The position numbers and the translations under genes were made by a program. From CAYFYJ01 sp964347415 (lineage in GTDB: Archaea > Aenigmatarchaeota > Aenigmatarchaeia > CG10238-14), in contig CAYFYJ010000002.1 in NCBI GenBank assembly GCA_964347415.1, positions 1-43,181 on the forward strand: 43,181 nt of DNA, written 5' to 3'. Position 1 is the stretch's first letter; each line of letters starts with the position of its first letter. Shown here one piece after another: positions 25,423-31,872 of this stretch. The notes beneath the pieces were generated by a model that did not search any database, was not told where the DNA came from, and saw nothing but the letters and a program-made list of their open reading frames with translations.

Positions 25423-25899
25423 TTATATCTGGATATCTAAAGTTTCCTTTGATGTACCGTAAACCATACAGGATAGAGTTTTTTCTACTCCCTCTAATTT
25501 TCTCAACTTGTCAACTACGAATTTTCCTACCTCATCAACATTCTTCGCTTTAACTTTGATCAGTATATCCCAATCTCCTGTTATTAAATGTGTTTCTAAA
25601 ACCTCAGGGAATTTCGCAATTCTCTTTGCAATATCTCTTTGATCGAGTGGTTTCTCTATTCCAGGTGTTCTGTAACCGAACGATACAAAGATAAATACGG
25701 TCGTTCCTTTATCGAGTTTTTTCGCGTCGAGTACAGTCTTATGATGTTTGATGATTCCAAGCCTCTCCATCCTCCTTATCTTGGCGTAGATGGTAGTTAT
25801 AGGACTACCGATCTTCCTTGCTATTTCTTTCGTAGATTTCTTACAGTCACTCTGTATAAACTTCAATATTTCCTTGTCCTTTTCATCTAATTTTATCAC
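25423..25899 (-). CDS. Lrp/AsnC family transcriptional regulator
   Basis: 158 residues from GTG 25899. N-terminal HTH (LDEKDKEILKFIQSDCKKST, KIGSPITTIYAKIRRMERLG, residues ~3-48), then the ligand-binding RAM domain (ETHLITGDWDILIKVKAKN, VDEVGKFVVDKLRKLEGVEK, SCMVYGTSKETLDI). Divergent from the asparagine synthetase gene across a 114-bp region that carries a perfect palindrome. Known AsnC/Lrp proteins bind amino acids and DNA as octamers; a role in sensing asparagine here is inferred from context. Confidence 0.92.
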   Translation of the reverse strand: MIKLDEKDKEILKFIQSDCKKSTKEIARKIGSPITTIYAKIRRMERLGIIKHHKTVLDAKKLDKGTTVFIFVSFGYRTPGIEKPLDQRDIAKRIAKFPEVLETHLITGDWDILIKVKAKNVDEVGKFVVDKLRKLEGVEKTLSCMVYGTSKETLDIQI

Positions 25900-25900
25900 A

Positions 25901-25915
25901 TTGTAATTTTTACAA
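25901..25915. promoter_or_regulatory. Palindromic operator candidate TTGTAATTTTTACAA
   Basis: Perfect inverted repeat TTGTAA-TTT-TTACAA ending one base before the GTG start of the AsnC-like gene, so bound protein would cover its transcription start. A half-site ATGTAATTAGTAA lies on the other side (~25981), close to the TATA box of the divergent asparagine synthetase gene. The 15-bp length matches Lrp/AsnC sites. Confidence 0.6.
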
Positions 25916-26013
25916 TAATTAATATAAATATTTAACTATTTTTGAAATTTTTATCATTTTTTTAGGAATAATTATATAAAAATGTAATTAGTAATAGTTG
26001 AAAGGTGAATAAG

Positions 26014-27019
26014 ATGCATAAGCGGAATCTCGAAAGAAAAATCAGATATAGACCATAGAGTTTTTGATAAGAGACATTTAGCTATAAAGAGTCCAGAAAC
26101 CATAGCAATTCTAAAAATCCAAGATGAAATTCTTTCTGCGTTTAGAGATTTTTTGAGAAAGGAGGGGTTTACTGAAATAGTTGCACCTATAATTGGACCT
26201 GTAACTGATCCTGGTATAAGGGGCGCAAAGCAAGCATCGATCAAATACTACGGTTCAAAATTCAAGGTAATGAGTAGCATGATTCTCTACAAACAGATGG
26301 CTATTTCTTCAATCAGTAGGATTTTTGCTGTTGCACCTTGTATAAGACTCGAGCCCAGAAAAACAATAAAAACAGGCAGACACTTGACCGAGTTCCGTCA
26401 AATTGACATAGAAGAAGCACATGCATCCTATGAAGATTCTATGCGTTTAGCAGAGAGAATGTTACAGTATGTTATTAGAAGAATTAAGAGAAGATGCAGA
26501 AAAGAATTGAAACTGTTAGGAAGAAAGTTAAAAATTCCAAAGATTCCTTTCAAGAGATTCTATTATGATGAGATAGTAAAGACCATCCGTCATTTGGGAT
26601 TTGAGATTGAATACGGTGAAGAAATACCATGGAAGGTTGAGGAAGCGTTTTCCAAGAAATTCAAAGAACCTTTCTTTATAACTGACTACCCAAAAGAAGC
26701 AAGAGGATTCTATTATCTAGAGGACCCTATTAAACGTGGTATCTTAAAGGATTTCGATTTGATTTATCCTGAAGGCTTTGGAGAGGCCATATCTGGTGGG
26801 GAAAGGGAATATAGATTCGAAACTGTTAAGAAGAGGATAGAATTATCGGGAGATGATCCATCAAAATATACTTGGTATTTAACTATGTTGAAATCTGGCA
26901 TCCCACCTTCTAGTGGGTTTGGAATTGGAGTTGAACGTTTGACAAAGTACATTTGCGGATTAGATAAGATTTGGGATGCAACACCTTTCCCGAAAATACC
27001 AGGAGTTGTAACAGCATGA
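26014..27019 (+). CDS. Archaeal-type asparagine synthetase (AS-AR, AsnRS-like catalytic core), apparent +1 frameshift near the start
   Basis: About 330 residues of class II synthetase core without the N-terminal anticodon-binding OB domain. Motif 2 is FAVAPCIRLEPRKT...GRHLTEFRQIDIEEAH and motif 3 GFGIGVERLTKYICGLDKIW. This fits AS-AR proteins, which make asparagine from aspartate and ATP and derive from AspRS/AsnRS. The body is open from ~26009 in one frame but has no ATG/GTG/TTG until 26153, which is inside the conserved domain. ATG 26014 has an SD (AGGTGA) and a TATA box (TTATATAAAAA at 25971) but is one frame off; a +1 shift at the A-run near 26036-26041 joins them. Confidence 0.8.
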
Positions 27020-27161
27020 AAGAAAGGTTTAAATACCAAAGACTGCATAAATTGCGTAGGTGCTGGAAGTGCACGGTGAATATAAAAATCTGGTTTGAAT
27101 CTAAGTCTTCTTTAGCTACAGCACTTTTATTCTCTAAAGTTCTATTTTTAAAGGTGGGATT
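27020..27161 (+). promoter_or_regulatory. AsnRS promoter and ~100-nt leader
   Basis: TATA-like GGTTTAAATACC at 27026-27037 gives a predicted start near 27060. The leader has a small hairpin GTGC-TGGAA-GTGCAC (~27059-27073) and a good SD, AAGGTGG, six nt before the ATG. Leader role unknown. Confidence 0.45.
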
Positions 27162-28463
27162 ATGGTAGGGTTTACTGATATTTCTAAGATATTAGCTGGT
27201 AAAGCTAAGAAAGCCGTCCATATCCGTGGCTGGCTTCATCACAAGAGGTCTAGTGGGGGCGTTCAATTTTTACTGATAAGAGATGGGACAGGAATAATTC
27301 AAAGTACTCTGAGGAAGGAGGGAACAGACAAGAAGACATTCGATAAGATAGATAAACTATTGATTGAATCAGCGGTTGAAATTAAAGGAAAGGTGAAGAA
27401 GGATAAACGTGCTCCAGGCGGCTATGAGTTACCCATCGATGGCATCAAAATCTTATACGAATCTAAAGAAGAATTTCCTATAGCCAAAAAATACCATGGT
27501 CCTGAATTCCTAATGGATCATCGCCATCTATGGTTAAGAAGTAAGAAGATGCAAGCCATGCTTAAGATTAGATCAAAGACACTTGAAGCTGCAAGAGAAT
27601 GGTTCTTGAAACATGGTTATATTGAGTTCCAATCCCCGATAATGATCACTGCTGCCTGCGAGGGTGGCTCAACTCTGTTCGAGTTAAAATACTTTGACAG
27701 AAAGGCTTATTTGACTCAGAGTTGGCAACTGTATGCAGAAGCCGGAATTTATTCAGTCGGGAAGATATTTACTATTGCCCCATCATTCAGAGCAGAAAAG
27801 TCAAGGACCCGTAGACATTTAACTGAATACTGGCATATCGAGACAGAAGAACCATGGTGTGATTTAAAATGTCTCATGAAAGTTATGGAGGGATTGATAA
27901 CCCATATACTCCATAAACTCGCTAAAGAAATGCCAGAAGAATTGAAAATCTATGGTAGGGATCCGAAAGAATTATTGAAGATCAAACCCCCATTCAAAAG
28001 ATTAACATACGATGAAGCAGTAAAGATTCTTAAAAAAGAGAAAGTTGAGGTTGATTGGGGAGAGGATTTAACTTGGCAACAACAGAAAGTCTTGAGTTTA
28101 AAATTCAAAGCACCGTTCTTCATAACACACTTTCCCAAGGCAGCAAAAGCATTCTATCATAAACCCGACCCGAAAAGGCCTGAAGTTACCTTATCGGCAG
28201 ACCTACAGGCCCCAGAAGGGCACGGGGAACTCATCGGTGGTGGTCAAAGAACTCATGATTTGGATGCATTGTTGAAGAGGATAAAAGAAGATGGATTAAG
28301 AGAAAGTGATTATCAATTTTATGTTGATTTAAGAAAATTTGGATCGGTCCCGCATGCCGGCTTTGGCCTTGGTTTAGAAAGGTTAATAATGTGGATTTGT
28401 AAATTGGACCATATCAGGGATGCGATTCCATTCCCAAGAACTCTAACAAGAATTCATCCATGA
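27162..28463 (+). CDS. asnS: Asparaginyl-tRNA synthetase
   Basis: 433 residues. N-terminal OB-fold anticodon-binding domain (residues ~15-105: VHIRGWLHHKRSSGGVQFLL), class II core with motif 2 IAPSFRAEKSRTRRHLTEYW and motif 3 GFGLGLERLIMWICKLDHIR. The C-terminal FPRTLTRIHP and GHGELIGGGQRTHDLDALL favour AsnRS over AspRS. It charges tRNA-Asn, whose gene begins two bases after the stop codon, so enzyme and substrate are adjacent. Confidence 0.92.
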   Translation: MVGFTDISKILAGKAKKAVHIRGWLHHKRSSGGVQFLLIRDGTGIIQSTLRKEGTDKKTFDKIDKLLIESAVEIKGKVKKDKRAPGGYELPIDGIKILYESKEEFPIAKKYHGPEFLMDHRHLWLRSKKMQAMLKIRSKTLEAAREWFLKHGYIEFQSPIMITAACEGGSTLFELKYFDRKAYLTQSWQLYAEAGIYSVGKIFTIAPSFRAEKSRTRRHLTEYWHIETEEPWCDLKCLMKVMEGLITHILHKLAKEMPEELKIYGRDPKELLKIKPPFKRLTYDEAVKILKKEKVEVDWGEDLTWQQQKVLSLKFKAPFFITHFPKAAKAFYHKPDPKRPEVTLSADLQAPEGHGELIGGGQRTHDLDALLKRIKEDGLRESDYQFYVDLRKFGSVPHAGFGLGLERLIMWICKLDHIRDAIPFPRTLTRIHP

Positions 28464-28464
28464 T

Positions 28465-28535
28465 GCCCTGGTAGCTCAACGGCAGAGCAGTTGGCTGTTA
28501 ACCAAAAGGTTACAGGTTCAAATCCTGTCCAGGGC
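28465..28535 (+). tRNA. tRNA-Asn(GUU)
   Basis: Acceptor GCCCTGG/CCAGGGC, D-arm GCTC/GAGC, anticodon stem GTTGG/CCAAA-type with loop CTGTTAA (anticodon GTT), T-arm ACAGG-TTCAAAT-CCTGT. No intron; discriminator G, CCA not encoded. Begins 2 nt after the AsnRS stop. Its last 14 nt plus flank are duplicated at 28751-28770. Confidence 0.95.
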
Positions 28536-28560
28536 GCGTTTTTAAGCCTTTAAGATAATA

Positions 28561-28580
28561 ATCAGATAGATTTTTGTTCT
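28561..28580 (+). promoter_or_regulatory. Interspersed 20-bp module, exact copy, 19 nt before an ATG
   Basis: Followed by AAGAAGAGAAAATTAGATT and ATG at 28600 of a 16-aa basic peptide; 25 nt past the tRNA-Asn 3' end. Confidence 0.75.
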
Positions 28581-28599
28581 AAGAAGAGAAAATTAGATT

Positions 28600-28650
28600 A
28601 TGGGAATAGCACGAAGAAAAAAACATAAGAAAAAAAGAAAAGGGAAATAA
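28600..28650 (+). CDS. 16-aa basic microprotein MGIARRKKHKKKRKGK
   Basis: Starts 19 nt after the 20-bp module. 11 of 16 residues are Lys or Arg. A second copy lies at 39821-39874 (MGVARRKKHKKKRKGKK). Nucleotide differences between the two in the shared part are mostly at synonymous third positions (AGA/AGG twice, GGG/GGA), with one Ile/Val change, which is the signature of a translated, selected peptide. The composition suggests RNA, rRNA or DNA binding; no family recognised. Confidence 0.65.
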   Translation: MGIARRKKHKKKRKGK

Positions 28651-28696
28651 CCAGAATCAGATAAGGTTTATCAAATCTTAATAATTACACCCTAAA

Positions 28697-28716
28697 ATCA
28701 GATAGATTTTTGTTTT
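28697..28716 (+). repeat. Interspersed 20-bp module, one mismatch
   Basis: ATCAGATAGATTTTTGTTTT. No start codon at 19 nt; a shared TTTAACCGATTATAGACTATCC follows and leads into the duplicated tRNA 3' end. Confidence 0.75.
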
Positions 28717-28750
28717 ATTAGAGCCCTTTAAATTTAACCGATTATAGACT

Positions 28751-28798
28751 ATCCTGTCCAGGGCGCATTTAATCTAGAATCAGATAGATTTTTAAATC
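28751..28798 (+). repeat. Duplicated 3' end of tRNA-Asn joined to a module copy
   Basis: 28751-28770 (ATCCTGTCCAGGGCGCATTT) matches 28522-28541 of tRNA-Asn and its flank with one mismatch, 229 bp away. AATCTAGAATCAGATAGATT follows, the same junction as next to tRNA-Arg(CCU) on the minus strand at 6.94-6.96 kb. Confidence 0.8.
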
Positions 28799-28828
28799 TA
28801 TTTGTTTTTATTTTGATGAGATGGTGTT

Positions 28829-29053
28829 ATGATAAATAACTATGAAATAATCAACACCAGCAGATATGATACGAGGACTGGTTTAGAAATCCCAGTGAAG
28901 GTAATAAGACTCGAAAATAATTTAATAATCAGCACTGGTCCAAGTAGTCCAGGGGAATCCTGTATAACTTACGAAACAGATGTCTTTGGAGGGCATTTTA
29001 AATTTCATTGGAAGAGAAATGGCGATCTAACTGGAATCTATAAAAAAACCTAA
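28829..29053 (+). CDS. Hypothetical protein, 74 aa
   Basis: No family recognised. Short beta-rich protein (NYEIINTSRYDTRTGLEIPV, then ENNLIISTGPSSPG, HFKFHWKRNGDLTGIYKK). Flanked on both sides by copies of the 20-bp module (28779 and 29064), so it appears as a single-gene unit. Confidence 0.6.
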   Translation: MINNYEIINTSRYDTRTGLEIPVKVIRLENNLIISTGPSSPGESCITYETDVFGGHFKFHWKRNGDLTGIYKKT

Positions 29054-29063
29054 AATTCTTAGA

Positions 29064-29083
29064 ATCAGATAGATTTTTGTTCT
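29064..29083 (+). repeat. Interspersed 20-bp module, exact copy
   Basis: 48 nt before the mini-TFB ATG. TTTAAAAGTTTAACTG lies between, so this copy may not set the start directly. Confidence 0.75.
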
Positions 29084-29131
29084 TTGGGAAAGGATTTAAA
29101 AGTTTAACTGTTTATTTGGTTTAGTGACAGA

Positions 29132-29428
29132 ATGGCTGAAGAAAAAATGAAATCTTGGATGCTTAAATTCAAGAAAGACTTATCTCTGGATGAGGCATTT
29201 GAAGTAGTATATAAGGGGATATTACAAGCCGACAAGGAAAACATTGATACCAAATATTCATCGTATCCAGCTGGAATAGCATACCTTGCTTGTCTCATGT
29301 CTGAACAACTAGGAGTAACACAAGAAATGATAGCCATAGTGGCAGATTGTTCTAGGAATTCATTGAGAAAAAGATACAAAGCTATTAGGAAAAGGAATCT
29401 GGACTATTTTATGAGTCTTATGAAATAA
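29132..29428 (+). CDS. Mini TFB: single cyclin-repeat, TFIIB-like protein
   Basis: 98 residues. The core SSYPAGIAYLACLMSEQLG and VTQEMIAIVADCSRNSLRKRYKAI (residues ~44-88) matches the second cyclin repeat of archaeal TFB/TFIIB, including the C-terminal recognition helix that reads the BRE element (Tx3RKRYK pattern). The zinc ribbon, B-finger and first cyclin repeat are absent (full TFB is ~300 aa). It could bind TBP-DNA as a regulator or competitor. Followed by a degenerate module copy. Confidence 0.7.
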   Translation: MAEEKMKSWMLKFKKDLSLDEAFEVVYKGILQADKENIDTKYSSYPAGIAYLACLMSEQLGVTQEMIAIVADCSRNSLRKRYKAIRKRNLDYFMSLMK

Positions 29429-29434
29429 CCCACT

Positions 29435-29454
29435 ATCAGATATATTTTTATTAA
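29435..29454 (+). repeat. Degenerate interspersed module
   Basis: ATCAGATATATTTTTATTAA, followed by GAGGTAATATTAATT as at other copies, before a small membrane-protein gene. Confidence 0.5.
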
Positions 29455-29481
29455 GAGGTAATATTAATTAGAGGTGGTGTT

Positions 29482-29679
29482 TTGCTGAAGTTATTGGGGA
29501 TAATACTCTTGATTGTCGGACTAATTTTAATCGTACTTGGTAGCATGACATCCAATGGACAACCATGGGTACAACCCATATACGATCTCTACCAAACCAC
29601 CATGTTTGTTTATGTAACATGGGGTTTAGCAGTCATCGGTCTGATATTGTTGATTTGGGGATTTATTAGAGGATATTAG
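29482..29679 (+). CDS. Small membrane protein, two transmembrane helices
   Basis: 65 residues from TTG 29482, six nt after the SD GAGGTG. Two hydrophobic segments (LLGIILLIVGLILIVLG and VTWGLAVIGLILLIWGF) around a short loop with SNGQPWVQPIYDLYQT. No family recognised. Convergent with the CARF-wHTH gene (28-bp gap). Confidence 0.6.
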   Translation: MLKLLGIILLIVGLILIVLGSMTSNGQPWVQPIYDLYQTTMFVYVTWGLAVIGLILLIWGFIRGY

Positions 29680-29707
29680 AGCTACACAGCATTTTAGAAG
29701 TTTTTAA

Positions 29708-30469
29708 TTAGATATTTTTCAAAACTTCAGAAATAGAACTTCCGATCATCGTTAAGTGGATTTTCTTCATCCTACCTTCTTTTACTGTCGTTAGGCAGCC
29801 ATAACTTTCTAGTTTCTTCAAATGTTTACTCATCTTTATCATGTTACCCTTTTCATTTTCCAGTCCCAATTCCAGCAACAAATCTGTTACTGAAGGCGAC
29901 TTACCACCAAACTTTGTGTTTATCGTGACTAGTATATCTTTCAAGATCCCAGTCTGTAGTTCAGAAAAATCTATTTTTGGTGAAGGAATGATTCTTGGAG
30001 GCAATCCTTTGTCTGTAATCCTTTGTTTGCTATAATCCTCAGGATAACCTGGCTTTGAAGCAGGAGTATAGATGAACTTAACGTTCTTGAGGAATATCGA
30101 AAGGGTTATAGTCGCAACCCTGAATGGGTATGTTGTTGATGTAGTATCGATATAGACTTCAGTATTTTCCGGGAATGAAAGTACCAATTGTAGAAGGTCC
30201 TTGAATATAGATAGATAATCATCTATATCGACTCCAAGAGTTTTGATGTTCTCTTTTCCGTACATTACGTCGAGTTTCTTCATTATTTTTTTAGCATGCT
30301 TTCTCGTAGTGTTCATCCACTTGACATGCCTTTCTGATGCCGGTAGTTTTAATTCCTCTTTTTTTGGTGATTTTTGAACGCATAAGTATATCTTATCTGG
30401 TTTTATCGTTGCTATTCCCCTTATGACACGATTGATGTAGATACCAACTGGAGTTATCAAAATTTTCAT
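29708..30469 (-). CDS. CARF domain-winged helix regulator (DUF6293/HFX_2341-like)
   Basis: 253 residues. The N-terminal Rossmann-like CARF domain (residues ~1-150) has the ligand-loop MKILITPVG...INRVIRGIA and, after VYIDTTSTTYPFRVATITLS, a Thr/Ser-rich loop in the position that binds cyclic oligoadenylate in Csa3/Csm6. The C-terminal part (~170-253) is a winged-helix (SVTDLLLELGLENEKGNMIK, HLKKLESYGCLTTVKEGRMK). Family members in archaea occur both with and without CRISPR; no cas genes or arrays are in this window. Ligand and regulon unknown. Confidence 0.75.
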   Translation of the reverse strand: MKILITPVGIYINRVIRGIATIKPDKIYLCVQKSPKKEELKLPASERHVKWMNTTRKHAKKIMKKLDVMYGKENIKTLGVDIDDYLSIFKDLLQLVLSFPENTEVYIDTTSTTYPFRVATITLSIFLKNVKFIYTPASKPGYPEDYSKQRITDKGLPPRIIPSPKIDFSELQTGILKDILVTINTKFGGKSPSVTDLLLELGLENEKGNMIKMSKHLKKLESYGCLTTVKEGRMKKIHLTMIGSSISEVLKNI

Positions 30470-30526
30470 GTTGTTTCGCCCACTCTCACATTAACGGTAA
30501 CTCTTCCAAATATTTAAAATTAATTG

Positions 30527-30889
30527 ATGGTAAAATTCAATAACTTTAAAACCCAAAATAAATCCATGAGAGATTTCGCTCTAAACATGTTGAATGGATT
30601 CTTCACGAGTTTAATAACCTTTCTCATAGTAATGCTCGCCCCTCTACCGAGTTTGCCTTTTAATCTAGAAAAAATAACCATATTCGCTATCATAGCTTCA
30701 GTTATAGGCCTAATAATACTGAGAAAAAAGCCTTTAGTACAACTAGTTGGGACAGTGGTTGGGGGGGTTTTAGCTGGGTTTGTCATTTTTAACTATGGCT
30801 TACAAATCACAGGCCTTGCTACTAATTCGTTCATAGGTGCGATCATAGTCGGGGTTTTAGGGACAGTCACGAAATTTGTTGGAGTCTAA
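30527..30889 (+). CDS. Membrane protein, hypothetical
   Basis: About 120 residues, three or four transmembrane segments (residues ~20-40, 50-65, 70-90, 100-118) separated by short Lys-containing loops. No family recognised. ATG 30527 follows directly on a promoter-like ATTTAAAAT, and ATG 30566 (MRDFALNML) is an alternative start better placed for it. The 20-bp module follows immediately after the stop. Confidence 0.6.
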   Translation: MVKFNNFKTQNKSMRDFALNMLNGFFTSLITFLIVMLAPLPSLPFNLEKITIFAIIASVIGLIILRKKPLVQLVGTVVGGVLAGFVIFNYGLQITGLATNSFIGAIIVGVLGTVTKFVGV

Positions 30890-30907
30890 GAGATAGATTT
30901 TTGTTCT
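30888..30907 (+). promoter_or_regulatory. Interspersed 20-bp module, 17-bp core exact, 19 nt before an ATG
   Basis: AGATAGATTTTTGTTCT (30891-30907) then AGGAAGAGTAAATTTAATC and ATG at 30927. Its first bases overlap the end of the preceding gene. Confidence 0.7.
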
Positions 30908-30926
30908 AGGAAGAGTAAATTTAATC

Positions 30927-31352
30927 ATGAAAAAATGTCCCAATTGTGGTCATAAACTAAAAAAGAAAGATAAGTTCTGCTCAAGTTGTGGTAAGAAGTT
31001 GATAAAGCCAACTAAAAAGAAGAAGATACAGAAAGTAAAACCTGTGGAAAAAGAGAAAAAAAGGCTAAATAAAGCCATTTATGGGTATTTAGTGATGATA
31101 TTTTTCTTTCTGTTTCCTATGTCGAACATAATCCTTTCTGATAGACTAACTGACATACCAACTCTTTTGGAAAATTTTCTAGCTATTGGGGGCAGTATAT
31201 GTTATTTCGCTTGGTTTGTATTGAGTCTCTATCTCTTGAAAGATAGGGAAACGAGAATTCATGGGATAATTCTATTTGTTTTTTGGTTGGTATTTGGAAT
31301 GAAATCTATTGCATATCAAACAACACCATGGTATGAGAGAATTTTTAAATAG
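30927..31352 (+). CDS. Zinc-ribbon membrane protein
   Basis: 141 residues. N-terminal zinc ribbon MKKCPNCGHKLKKKDKFCSS (residues 1-23, CPxCG...CxxCG), a Lys-rich linker, then three or four transmembrane segments (from ~52, ~85 and ~115). Such double-zinc-ribbon/TM proteins are common in archaea and have no defined role. Starts 19 nt after the module. Confidence 0.7.
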   Translation: MKKCPNCGHKLKKKDKFCSSCGKKLIKPTKKKKIQKVKPVEKEKKRLNKAIYGYLVMIFFFLFPMSNIILSDRLTDIPTLLENFLAIGGSICYFAWFVLSLYLLKDRETRIHGIILFVFWLVFGMKSIAYQTTPWYERIFK

Positions 31353-31354
31353 AA

Positions 31355-31374
31355 ATCAGATAGATTTTTGTTTT
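31355..31374 (+). repeat. Interspersed 20-bp module, one mismatch
   Basis: ATCAGATAGATTTTTGTTTT between the zinc-ribbon membrane gene and the convergent 51-aa gene; no start codon follows. Confidence 0.7.
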
Positions 31375-31380
31375 CAAGAA

Positions 31381-31536
31381 TCACTTACCCTTTTCAAAGA
31401 GTAAGTAATGTTTGATCCAAATGTCGCGACCAGTCGCTTGGTATGTATGGAGATGCCACCCTTTCCTTTGCCATTCAGCAATTGTTTCAGCGACATTTCT
31501 ATGGTCATCAACTTGCATACACATAAATTCTTTCAT
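31381..31536 (-). CDS. Small protein, 51 aa, DUF4177-like
   Basis: ATG preceded by SD GAGGTG (7-nt spacing). Sequence includes MKEFMCMQVDDHRNVAETIA and GWHLHTYQATGRDIW, ending HYLLFEKGK. The GW..hty..t...hyLLF pattern resembles the small beta-alpha DUF4177 family. Role unknown. Confidence 0.6.
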   Translation of the reverse strand: MKEFMCMQVDDHRNVAETIAEWQRKGWHLHTYQATGRDIWIKHYLLFEKGK

Positions 31537-31566
31537 CCGATATCACCTCTTTTATTAGATATATTT

Positions 31567-31627
31567 ACCCGTAGCAAATCTATATGAAATTATATGCAAG
31601 AGTCTATTCTATAATTAATTGGTTTTT
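31567..31627 (+). repeat. Diverged copy of the tRNA-Arg(UCG)-derived repeat
   Basis: ACCCGTAGCAAATCTATATG, then AAATTATATGCAAGAGTC and TATTCTATAATTAATTGGTTTT; compare CCCGTAGCAGACCTATATGA...GGGCCTGTCCTATAATTGATTGG in the better copies at 38.4 and 42.3 kb. It overlaps the end of the next minus-strand gene. Confidence 0.6.
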
Positions 31628-31863
31628 GGAGTGAAATGGTCTATGAATTGATTCTCTTTTTTTTCAATGATTTTTTGTGTTGGAATAGGTATTTCAGTAT
31701 GTATCTCTGTAGCTTGGTTTAATTCTTCTTTAGTTTCAAGAGAGATAGTTTCTGCCTCTAATTTCACAACCATAGGTGTATAGCTTTTAATTTCACACAT
31801 ATCAGAGCAAAAATTTTCTGTACCTTTAAAAATACTTCCACAATGTTGACATTTTTTGAACAT
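31615..31863 (-). CDS. Small zinc-ribbon-like protein
   Basis: 82 residues. The N-terminal CQHCGSIFKGTENFCSDMC (residues ~5-23) is a treble-clef/zinc-ribbon knuckle. The remaining ~58 residues are low-complexity with Glu/Ile/Thr and no clear fold. No family recognised. Its last codons lie in a diverged tRNA-Arg-derived repeat, so its C-terminus may have been supplied by that repeat. Confidence 0.55.
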   Translation of the reverse strand: MFKKCQHCGSIFKGTENFCSDMCEIKSYTPMVVKLEAETISLETKEELNQATEIHTEIPIPTQKIIEKKENQFIDHFTPKTN

Positions 31864-31872
31864 GCAATCATC

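Noticed and set aside
26971..27168. Small gene between the asparagine synthetase and AsnRS
   Set aside because: Frame overlaps both gene ends, and the region looks like promoter and leader of AsnRS.
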